Below, piece by piece: positions 21,806 through 31,915 of a DNA stretch of 64,000 nucleotides. Every line of letters begins with the position of its first letter. Within the stretch, counting starts at the first letter, position 1. The stretch lies in assembly GCA_029216955.1 (NCBI GenBank), contig JANAVB010029819.1, positions 35,639,331-35,703,330 on the forward strand, given 5' to 3'. The notes below the pieces were generated by a model that had not been told where the DNA came from, did not search any database, and saw nothing but the letters and a program-made list of their open reading frames with translations. This DNA comes from Iris pallida (taxonomy: Eukaryota > Streptophyta > Magnoliopsida > Asparagales > Iridaceae). A program made the translations under genes and the position numbers.

Positions 21806-23075
21806 TGATGGAACTGGAGATTCCCAGGACCCTTCCTTTGGTGTGCGTATTGATCGATAGAAAGTTAAACAGATCTAATACGTGTTCTAACCCTTCATAG
21901 GCAGAAACTAGGGTTCACGAATTATACCTGCGACGGAAAGGAGACAAGTAATTTCTGGCAATCTCGAGCGGACGACCCCAAGATCTTCTGTACGTATTCC
22001 TTCCTCGAGTTGGACGACGTGTGGGCGACGATCTCCCAACTTTTTCTTCTCCTTTGCAGCACTCTCTTTCTCTCCTTACGTGAATCACGAATTTAGAGAA
22101 AATTTTAGATTTCTGATCAGTAATCTGGCGGCCAGAGAATAGAGGATATATATAGGCTACGGCAGGGACCATGAGGAGAAATTAGGGTTAGGCCTCCTAA
22201 CGGATCTGGATATCCCGTGTTCAGTCCGAACACATAATCCAGGCCCATTAACAATAGCTCGGTCTACTAATGAGCTATTGTTGCACTACCTCCCTAATCC
22301 CAAATTATGTTTGTGGCCTCCTTTTATTATATGCTCGTTTGGCTCCCCATGTTAAGATATCGTATGTCCGTCGATCAAATTAAGTTACTGACAACTATAT
22401 TGATTCGACATCTTTTATCCTTAAGTAGTACTGCTCAACTTTATTTGTCATGTCGAATATAATCCACCTGCAGGGTTTACATGACAATCCTTATGAGCTC
22501 CTTAAGAGGACATCATCAACCCGATGTATCGGGATATGGATTCCATTTATAATCAACAGCCCATCATACATACAATATTATTACCCAATTCATAGAGGTT
22601 GTTGATCCATAATGAATCTCACTCTTTTATGAGTCAAAGTAATGCACATTGCATATACATGTCCGTTATTATATCCGGATTAAGAGTACAAGCATCCATA
22701 ATAACAGAGGTATTTGTTCACTTATGTAGTCAGTACAAAGAGAACAACCTCAAGTGGTCCTGTTCAATACACACAAAGTGTACTAGTGTAAACCTATAGT
22801 CAAGATAGACTAATACCAGATTACACTACAACCTTTCCAATAGATTGTCCAAGTCCATCTAGGTTGTGAACTATTTATATACTCCATAGGAAACTGATAA
22901 TATGATCTTCTGTGTGACACCACACACCATATTATCTACAATATAGAATATCAGACATTTGCATTAACACTTGCAACAAATACAATATGCAAACATTTGC
23001 CCATATGATTCTCATTCAAAATTTAAAGAAATAAGGTTACTACAAAAGTGATGCTTTTAGTATATAACCCTAACA
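21806..23075 (-). repeat. Copia 3' LTR (minus strand)
   Basis: Plus-strand ends TGATGGAACT and CCCTAACA. A TATA-like run read on minus (CCTATATATATCC) lies near 22144-22157; the other LTR has a version two bases shorter near 28629-28640. On the interior side the purine tract AAGTGGAAGAT (minus) is at 23076-23086, and a diverged second copy of this block lies at about 23121-23147. Confidence 0.93.
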
Positions 23076-23137
23076 ATCTTCCACTTATACTCAAAGCATT
23101 GCTTTTCAGTATACTGTTACAAATCTTCCACTTATAC

Positions 23138-26100
23138 TTAAAGCAATGCTGCTACACATCTGACTCCCATTCCCTCAACATGACTGTCAAAAGCCTTAGC
23201 TTGTAAGCTCTTTGTAAAGGGATCAGCTAGGTTGTCGGCTGATGCTATCTTGATCACAGCAACTTTTCCTTTCTTTACGAAATCTCGTATCAGGTGGTAC
23301 TTATGCTCAATGTGTTTGCCTGTCTTATGGGCTCGTGGTTCCTTCGAATTTGCCACTGTACCACTATTATCACAATAAAGTGTAATAGACTTAGGCAAAC
23401 TAGGTACCACATCTAAGTCCAACAGAAAGTTTCTGAGCCAAACCGCTTCTTTGGCTGCCTCAGAGGCTGCCACATACTCATCTTCCATGGTGGAATCAGC
23501 AATACATTTTTGCTTTATACTCCTCCACACAATGGCTCCACCCCCCAAAGTAAACACATAACCTGAGGTAGATTTCCTAGAATCCCTATCTGACTGAAAA
23601 TCTGAGTCTGTATACCCCAAGGGAACTAAACTATCTGCCTGGTAAACTAGCATATACTCTTTAGTCCTTTTCAGGTACTTCAAAATATGCTTTACGGCAG
23701 TCCAGTGCTCTTGTCCTCGGTTAGACTGATATCTGCTGACAATGCCTACGGCAAAGCAGATGTCTGGTCTCGTACATAGCATTGCATACATTAAGCTTCC
23801 TACTGCTGAAGCATAAGGAACTGCCTTCATGTTCTCTATCTCTTTAGGTGTCGTCGGACACTGCTCTTTTGATAGAGCAATTCCATGTCTAAAAGGTAAG
23901 AAATCTTTCTTAGAATTTTGCATACTAAAACGAGTTAGTACAGTATCGATATAGGAAGCTTGGGATAAGCCCAACATCCTTTTCTTGCGATCTCGTAGAA
24001 CTTTGATCCCAAGGATGTGACCTACTTCTCCCAAGTCCTTCATATCAAACTGTTTGGATAACCATACCCTTACATCAGATAATACCTTCACATTGTTTCC
24101 AATGAGCAAGATGTCATCCACATAAAGTACTAGAAACACCACCACGTTTCCATCACACTTTTTGTATACACATGATTCATCCTGACATTGATCAAATCTA
24201 TAGGATTTTATCACCTGATCAAAATAGATGTTCCAAGATCTGGAAGCTTGCTTAAGTCCATAAATGGACTTTTTGAACTTACAAACAAGATGCTCCTGGC
24301 CCTTTTCAATGAACCCGTCTGGTTGCTTCATATAGATGTCTTCCTCAAGACTTCCATTAAGGAAAGCTGTCTTGACATCCATTTGCCAAATCTCATAATC
24401 GAGATGAGCTGCAATAGATAAAAGAATCCGAATAGACTTAAGCATGGCTACAGGAGAAAAGGTTTCCTTATAATCGATACCCTCTCTTTGAGTAAAATCT
24501 TTTGCTACAAGTCGAGCTTTAAAGGTTTCAACCTTACCGTCTGATCCTCTTTTTCTCTTATAGACCCACTTGCATCCAATGGCTTTTACACTAACGGGTG
24601 GTTCTACAAGCTCTCAGACCTGATTAGAATCCATAGATTCTATTTCAGATATCATTGCTTTTTGCCAAGACTCTGCATCTTTATCTTGGAGTGCTTCATT
24701 GTAGGTACAGGGATCATAATCTTGTTCATCAGGGACGAAGTCTGATGACTCTCCCAAGAACATACATCTATCAGGTTGTATCACAACCCTCCCACTACGA
24801 CGAGGCACTATTGGTTGTGGTGTAACATTTGTGACACGTTGTGCAGTTATTTGTGGTTCATCCTCTTGTACTGTTGGTACTAAAGTACTTGGTGTCTCAC
24901 GTCTCAGTTCTTCTAGAACAACTCTACTTGTGGGTTTATGGTTCATCATATAGTCTTCCTCTAAGAATCGGGCATTGGTGCTAACAATGACCTTCTGATC
25001 CATAGGACTATAAAATAAACCTCCTTTCGTTCCTCTTGGATAGCCTACAAATAAGCGTACTTCTGTACGAGATTCTAACTTATCTGCTTTTCCATTCAGC
25101 ACATGTGCTGGACTACCCCAAATGCGAACATGTTTCAGACTAGGCTTACGTCCAATCCACAGCTCTGTGGGAGTAAGAGGTACTGACTTAGAAGGAACCA
25201 AGTTCAAAATATAAGATGCAGTCTCTAAGGCATATCCCCAAAACGAATCTGGCAAATCCGAATAACTCATCATTGATCTAACCATCTCCATAAGAGTTAT
25301 ATTCCTTCTTTCGGCTACACCATTCTGTTGGGGCGTTCCAGGTGCAGTCAATTGGGATACAATCCCAGCCTCTGATAAATAATTCCTAAACTCTCCAAAG
25401 AGGTACTCGCTACAATGATCTGATCATAATGACTTGATACATTTTCTATGACGTTTCTCCGTTTCAGCCTTGTACTCTTTGAATTTCTCAAAGCACTCAG
25501 ACTTACGGCGCACCAAATAAATGTATCCATACCTTGAATAATCGTCAATAAATATGAAAAAATATTCAATGCCACCTCTAGCTTGGATAGTTATGGGTCC
25601 ACACAAATCAGAATGAACCAATTCCAACACATCTTTGGCCCTATACCCCTTTGCCGTAAAAGGCCTTTTGGTCATTTTACCTTCCAAGCAAGATTCACAG
25701 ACTGGTAGTGCCTCCACTTCCAATAAACTCAAAGGTCCATCTTTAACCAGTCTTTGAATCCTTCTTAGGTTAATATGCTCCAATCGTAAGTGCCAAAGAT
25801 ATGTTTGGTTCATACAAGAAGGTTCTTTTCTCTTTTTTAAGTTAGATGATAAATTATTCATTTCCATAAGTTGCATTATGGACGAAATAGAATTAATGAC
25901 ATACAAATTATCAACCAATGCACCAGAACAGATAAAATGTTTATTCTTTCTAATAACAATATTATCATTAAAATAAACTGAATATCCATCCTTAACTAAC
26001 ATAGAAACAGAAACTAAATTCCTTCTAAGTGAAGGTGCATAAAGACAATCTCTCAATGTCAAAGACTTATTTCTACCAAAAGATAAAGTAACATCTCCTA

Positions 26101-27097
26101 ATGCAACGACCGATACTTTTGTAGCATCACCCATAAATAAGCATATCTCTCCATCACTGAGCCGTCTGGTTTCCTGGAACCCCTGCAATGTATTACAGAC
26201 ATGATTAGTGGCTCATGTATCTACACACCAGGTGCCGGTAGATAACACCGCTAAACATGTTTCAACTACTAGTAAATGAGATATACCTTCTTTGTTCCCT
26301 TGTTTGAGAAGTGGACAATCAGTCTTCCAATGTCCTGACCCTTTGCACTTGAAATATTTGCTTTTCGGCTTTTTCACCGCGGCTTGAGGTCCCATGCCCT
26401 TCTTTGCTAAGTTTGCCTGTTTCTGAATGTTATTCTTCTTCTTACCGCCTTTTGGCTTAGAAGTAGAAGCCTTTTCAGAAACAAAAACATGACCACTCTG
26501 CCTAAAGAGAGATTCAGCATCCTGTAGCTCTTTTGCAAGTTCTGCCAAACTATACAACCTTTTGTTCATGTTGTAATTAAGGCAGAAATTGTCAAAACTT
26601 TTAGGCAGAGTCCCGAGAATGATATCGACCTGGGTTTCCCCTTCGATTTCAGCACCAAGGATCTCTATCTCATTCAGATGACCCATCATCTTGAGAACAT
26701 GATCCCTTACTGGTGTGCCCTCAGCCATTTTTGTATTCATCAAACATTTCATAGCAAACTGCCTAGCTGCTCTACTCTGATGTCCGAAGAGTTCCTTGAG
26801 GTTATATATCATGTCATAAGCTGTGGTCATGGCCTGATGCTGATGTTGCAGTACATTTGACATAGATGCCAGAATGTAACACCGCGCCATCTCATCTGCC
26901 TTTTTCTACTTCTTATAAGCCTCTTTGACCTCTTCATCAGAGTTAGCATCAGGCTTAGGTGGGCGTTCCTCAACAAGTACATATTTGTACTCCTCAGCAG
27001 TCAGAACAATGTCCAAATTACGTTTCCAATCAATATAATTAGGTCCAGTAAGTTTGTTTTCTTTAAGAATCACCATAAGTGGACTGAAAGAACCCAT
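23138..27097 (-). pseudogene. Copia gag-pol polyprotein (1320-codon frame, four stops)
   Basis: A single frame from ATG at 27097 to 23138. Gag starts MGSFSPLMVILKENKLTG and has a retro-gag core. Its zinc knuckle reads YFKCKGSGHWKTDC, with Tyr in place of the first Cys. The protease motif (expected D-S/T-G) is broken by a stop near 26215. Then come GAG-pre-integrase (LWHLRLEHINLRRI), integrase ([32 protein letters not shown]), reverse transcriptase (TAFLNGSLEEDIYMKQP, YVDD at 24113-24124) and RNase H (GYTDSDF, CIADSTMEDEYVA, LYCDNSGTVAN). Stops lie near 26904 (gag), 26215 (protease), 25423 (integrase) and 24614 (before reverse transcriptase). All fit single C-to-T or G-to-A changes. The downstream 435 codons are open. 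Confidence 0.93.
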
Positions 27098-28276
27098 TTT
27101 TTTGAAATTCTGAGAATCACATAAATAAAATTATGTAGGGCAAAAAAAAACTTTTTGAATTAACTAAATATTGATTCCCTCAAAACAATAATAAGAAATT
27201 CACCAACACCTTGAACACCATAAATTTAGCATGCCACGATAGTATGGATGTATACAAATTCAACTTTGTTCAAGTAGATTTTTCTTATTAATTTTACTAT
27301 CATGTCAATATAACTTTATGATAAATAAAATTAATATGCTGGTCTTGCTCTGGTCATACAAATAATAGCAGTGACTTCGATGGGGAGGATACCATTATTT
27401 GTATCTAAGTGTATACCATTACTTAATACTAAGTCCATTACCTTGTAATGAGTTCCTTCAGATGGAGAAGTGAACACATACTAGGTAACTTTCTACAATT
27501 ATCCCTAAGGAAGTTTGTACTGGTGATCCATAATTATACTCATCCGATATGGAGGAAAGCACTAAAGCCAATACGCAAGTATAATTACATCACCTACAAA
27601 CCAGTAATGGAGACCATAGGATTTATACTAAATAAAAATCCTCTCCCACTTAGTTATTTAACAATGAGGGTTTTTCTACTAGTTGATATTATGTCCATGT
27701 TGTCCATTATTAATGTAGGCTTGATTTTTTAAAAAAAACAACCACACAATAATAAACATGCATAATTAGAAAAAGCAAAATGACAAAAATAAGAGAAAAT
27801 ATCCAACTATTATGGTCATCTTTGCTGCTCCGTCCTCAACTATCCAAATCCAAAATCTGGCGCTGCGCAGATCTATACGGGGTTCGAAAATCATCTGTCT
27901 GCCTCTGGATTGCTCAAAACCAGCATCTCGTCCGGCGTCAGAAACAGCCACCACCGCCATCACCATTGATCAAAAATAATTAAAAATACATCAATCCTAT
28001 GCCTTCCGAAGGAGTTCACACATAATCTAGATTGAAAAATTAAATTAATAAGCACGATCAACCCTCATAATTTTAATTACATCCACAGCAACAACAACAT
28101 CCACGACATGTCCGTGGTTTAAACAACACAATCAAAAAACATGTATTGGACCATAATAGTTGGATCTAAGATGCCTGTAAAACCGAGTTAGAACAGATCT
28201 ACATCTACCGACTATTACATAGCACAAGTTTTATTGGACAACATGGACGTATCAATCAATACGTAGATCCAAAGTG
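27098..28276 (-). other. Copia 5' leader
   Basis: About 1.2 kb between the primer site and the gag ATG. AT-rich, with short ORFs only (up to 94 codons, no recognisable motif). Confidence 0.75.
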
Positions 28277-28288
28277 GCTCTGATACCA
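28277..28288 (-). promoter_or_regulatory. Copia primer binding site (initiator Met tRNA type)
   Basis: TGGTATCAGAGC on minus, two bases from the LTR end; the standard plant Copia primer site. Confidence 0.93.
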
Positions 28289-28290
28289 AT

Positions 28291-29560
28291 TGATGGAACT
28301 GGGGATTCCCAGGACCCTTCCTTTGGTGTGCGTATTGATCGATAGAAAGTTAAACAGATCTAATACGTGTTCTAACCCTTCATAGGCGGAAACTAGGATT
28401 CACGAATTATACCTGCGACGGAAAGGAGACAAGTAATTCCTGGCAATCTCGAGCGGACGACCCCAAGATCTTCTGTACGTATTCCTTCCTCGAGTTGGAC
28501 GTCGTGTGGGCGACGATCTTCCAACTTTTTCTTCTCCTTGGCAGCACTCTCTTTCTCTCCTTACGTGAATCACGAATTTAGAGAAAATTTTAGATTTCTG
28601 ATCAGTAATCTGGCGGCCAGAGAATAGAGGATATATAGGCTATGGTAGGGACCATGAGGAGAAATTAGGGTTAGGCCTCCTAACGGATCTGGATATCTCG
28701 TTTTCAGCCCGAACACACAATCCAGGCCCATTAACAATAGCTCGGTCCACTAATGAGCTATTGTTGCACTACCTCCCTAATCCCAAATTATGTTTGTGGG
28801 CTCCTTTCATTATATGCTCGTTTGGCTTTCCATGTTAAGATATCGTATGTCCGTCGATCAAATTAAGTTACTGACAACTATATTGATTCGACATCTTTTA
28901 TCCTTAAGTAGTACCGCTCAACTTTATTTGTTATGTCGGATATAATCCACCTGCAGGGTTTACATGACAATCCTTATGAGCTCCTTAAGAGGACATCATC
29001 AACCCGATGTATCGTGACATGGATTCTATTTATAATCAACAGCCCATCATACATACAATGTTATTACCCAATTCATAGAGGTTGTTGATCCATAATGAAT
29101 CTCACTCTTTTATGAGTCAAAGTAATGCACATTGCATATACATGTCCGTTATTATATCCGGATTAAGAGTACAAGCATCCATAATAACAGAGGTATTTGT
29201 TCACTTATGTAGTCAGTAGAAAGAGAACAACCTCAAGTGGTCCTATTCAATACACACACAAAGTGTACTAGTGTAAACCTATAGTCAAGATAGACTAATA
29301 CCAGATTACACTACAACATTTCTAATAGATTGTCCAAGTCCATCTAGGTTGTGAACTATTTATATACTCCATAGGAAACTGATAATATGATCTTCTGTGT
29401 GACACCACACACCATATTATCTACAATATAGAATATCAGACATTTGCATTAACACTTGCAACAAATATAATATGCAAATATTTGCCCATATGATTCTCAT
29501 TCAAAATTTAAGGAAATAAGGTTACTACAAAAGTGATGCTTTTAGTATATAACCCTAACA
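28291..29560 (-). repeat. Copia 5' LTR (minus strand)
   Basis: Partner of 21806-23075 with the same length and ends. Confidence 0.94.
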
Positions 29561-29565
29561 CTACA

Positions 29566-30847
29566 GACCATGAAGCAGCTGTTGAGGGAGGAAATAGCCC
29601 TGATGAAGAACTTGACGTATCTCCAGAGCCTGAACAGTCAGAAGTTAAAGGAGATAATAAAGGCATAGTCAAATTTCCAATCGAAATTGAGACTGTTGTG
29701 ATAGCACCCTCTGCTATTACTACTGATCCTGTAGAGGTTCCGGAGGAGAGTATGCCTGAACCTGAGTCAGCCGCCACCACCATCATTCCACCTGTACCCA
29801 TCACCGCCATTGAAACTCTAGTAGTTTCAGCTCCAGAAATGGGTGGAGTAACTAACTTTGAAGAAATTGATTCTGAAGCTGCTGGAAACCAGTTGACTAT
29901 GATAGCAGTAACTACAATGGCTTTATCTCAGCCTGCCATCAGAGCAGCTACATCTGCAAATGTTGAAGACACAATCCCTGAAGCTCTTAGGGATCAAATG
30001 GCTGTGACAACAGTAACAAGAATTGCTTTATCTCAATATGCTGTCGCACCAACAGCATCTGTTCCTAGACTCCAAAGAAGAGATCTAGTAGATATTGCTG
30101 CGACGCCAAGTTCAAGCATAGAAATGAATCTCCTGGTTGAGATTCATACCGAAACTTTTGACGACCCTAATCAAGATGGTCCTGAATAAGGGTCTCAGTT
30201 ACGAGAGCTTGAAAGCGTCTATGGCTCTTACCATCAGGAACGTTGCTATGTTCAATGATGTGGGGAGAGCAGTAACATTAGAGAAAATTGTGGAGGATCT
30301 TGAACAACCCATCCGAGAGTACCTTAAGTTGTCAAGTGAGACTGTTGAAAGTCTCATACAAGAAGAGTATGATGCTTTGACAGCTGAATATCTTGATCGG
30401 GAGACAAGATATAATGAAGCTCTCCATGATTATAGTACAAAGGTTGACAGAGAGAAATCCTTTTTAGCTAGAATACAGCTTGAGCTGGATGATCATAGAG
30501 CAGCCTATGACACCTTAAACCAGGAGATTCAGCCGCAGAATGATAAAATCCAAGAAGTTGAGGCTGAATTGGCTCTGTTAAAGGCAGAGAGAGAACAGAT
30601 GATCGCTGCTAGGAATCAACACCTTGCTCAGGGCTCTATTTTGGAAGAACAGGCCTACGGAGCCGAATCAACTATCAAGACCCTTGATGAAGCTAAGGAT
30701 AATATGATAATTAGCTTCGCTGGACTTTCTAATCTTTGCACTACCGAAGCTCGACATGCTGAAGCGACTAAGAAAGTATTGAGCTCTCGTGATAGGCGCC
30801 TGGCAGAACTGCAAAAATTACTTCAAAATGTTTCTGCTCCACCTTAG
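29566..30847 (+). pseudogene. Tat-B antisense gene, exon 3 (after the Copia): acidic region and coiled coil
   Basis: Continues exon 3. First comes an acidic, Ala/Thr-rich segment open to 30189 (DHEAAVEGGNSPDEELDVSP). A one-base frame change somewhere in 30137-30189 (mutation or a missed splice) leads to the C-terminal domain, open to the TAG at 30845-30847. That domain is a long predicted coiled coil with heptad-like charged/hydrophobic spacing (LTAEYLDRETRYNEALHDY, KIQEVEAELALLKAEREQM, SSRDRRLAELQKLLQ). A poly(A) signal AATAAA is at 30892-30897. Together with exons 1-2 the gene would encode about 1400 residues. The coiled coil suggests self-assembly or partner binding; function unknown. Confidence 0.72.
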
Positions 30848-30891
30848 AAAAACAAGGAACTTTTGTAACCTTTTATCTTATCCAAGAAATG

Positions 30892-30897
30892 AATAAA
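30892..30897 (+). terminator. Poly(A) signal of the Tat-B antisense gene
   Basis: AATAAA, 45 bp after the stop codon and 63 bp before hairpin array B. Confidence 0.5.
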
Positions 30898-30959
30898 ATA
30901 TTTGTTTTTTGATCCTATCATTTATTTTGCAATTAAATAATAGGTATGAGATAGAAAAT

Positions 30960-31222
30960 ACTTATCAGAGGTAATATGGACATGATAAGTCTTCGAAACT
31001 CAATAAATTGTATCTATCCAGAGGTAATATGGACACGATAGATAATAAATCTTGTTTTCTTTTTCAGAGTATACAACACTATCAGAGGTAATATGGACAT
31101 GATAGATCGTAACAACTCAAATAAAACTAGATTAATATCTATTCAGAGGCCAAATGGACATGATAGATAGGAAATACAAGCAGATTTAATATTTATTCAG
31201 AGGTCATGATAACAAGATAAAT
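30960..31222 (+). repeat. Hairpin array B: conserved core, variable stems
   Basis: Five hairpins, each with the core GAGGTAATATGGACA (or a decayed form) in the loop and a different stem: ACTTATCA/TGATAAGT (30960-30990), TATCTATC/GATAGATA (31011-31044), CTATCA/TGATAG (31079-31105), TATCTAT-t-CA/TGATAGATA (31136-31169, one-base bulge), ATTTAT-t-C/GATAAAT (31191-31222, same bulge; core partly lost). It sits at the same place relative to pol and antisense gene as array A in Tat-A, with the core in the same orientation relative to the antisense gene. Confidence 0.88.
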
Positions 31223-31520
31223 AATAAATCCAACTTTTTATACCAACTGGCAAGATAAAAGATTAAAAATTCTTCTTCAAAGAGATAAGTTACCAGCTTA
31301 ACCAAACATTGGTAGCTGGAGAAATAAGAAGACAGATGTCATTAAGGATACATGCCAATATTGATGAAAGAATGAATAAACCAACGTATCTTTCGGGAAA
31401 CGAAAGGTCGATTCAATTCCACAATTAAATGAATGAATCTGCCGTAATGAATGAACAGGTCTTTTCGGGAATGAAAAGTTGTTTTCAATTTTAAGGACCA
31501 GTTCATTAATAGATCGCTCC
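31223..31520 (+). repeat. Further small hairpins upstream of the small antisense gene
   Basis: No gene. CTTTCG-GGAAA-CGAAAG (31390-31406) and CTTTTC-GGGAAT-GAAAAG (31461-31478) share a loop type with different but paired stems. A larger fold with CCAGCT/AGCTGG arms is near 31293-31320. Confidence 0.55.
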
Positions 31521-31528
31521 TATAAATA
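31521..31528 (+). promoter_or_regulatory. TATA box of the small antisense gene
   Basis: TATAAATA in CCTATAAATAGG, 52 bp upstream of the ATG. Confidence 0.6.
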
Positions 31529-31579
31529 GGTGAGAACTCTTTGTAACATTTTATTCTTATTTCCACTCCTCTATTGGAA

Positions 31580-31871
31580 ATGTCTTCCAAGGATTTGCAG
31601 CAAAATGAAGTCTCGATGAAGGTTGAGGACGTCATCGAGATGCATCCCGTTGAGCCAATTGTGTCAGGCCCAACCGAAATAAGCGAAGGCTCTTCTACAC
31701 CCAAGCCACCACAAAGACATTTTTGCGTTCTTAACAGAGCCAAGGAAAACTCCTGAGGAAGAGGCGCTGAGGATGGCCACCTATAAGTTTTTTGTGAATT
31801 CAGGCAACGATGCCTTCGATGCATTGGCCGACTATGTATTTAATAAGGAAGGCAGTGGTCCTCGTCCTTAA
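31580..31871 (+). pseudogene. Small antisense gene of Tat-B (about 97 codons, one frameshift)
   Basis: Has its own TATA box and an ATG in good context (TTGGAAATGTC). The first frame reads MSSKDLQQNEVSMKVEDVIEM and continues to PPQRHF. A one-base length change at the run of five T near 31720 moves it to a frame reading TEPRKTPEEEALRMATYKFF and ending DYVFNKEGSGPRP with TAA at 31869-31871. It ends 45 bp from the pol stop of Tat-B on the other strand, so the two genes converge. No family recognised. I see no counterpart next to the Tat-A pol end. Confidence 0.5.
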
Positions 31872-31915
31872 TCCTTTGTTCAGAACAAAATAAATTTTAT
31901 TTTCATTCTATTTTT

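Larger units (their letters stand above)
21806..29560 (-). mobile_element. Ty1/copia retrotransposon inserted in the Tat-B antisense gene
   Basis: Complete 7755-bp element on the minus strand: 1270-bp LTRs at 28291-29560 (5') and 21806-23075 (3'), a primer site matching initiator Met tRNA, one gag-pol frame, and CTACA target duplications at 21801-21805 and 29561-29565. The LTRs have equal length and show roughly 30 differences by eye (2-3%), so the insertion is fairly young. Four in-frame stops make it inactive. The lineage within Copia is not fixed from what I can see. Confidence 0.95.

Noticed and set aside
30960..31222. Ordinary tandem repeat or MITE explanation for the hairpin array
   Set aside because: A tandem repeat would keep the stems identical and a MITE would keep fixed terminal repeats; here only the loop core is constant. 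Kept as a finding instead.
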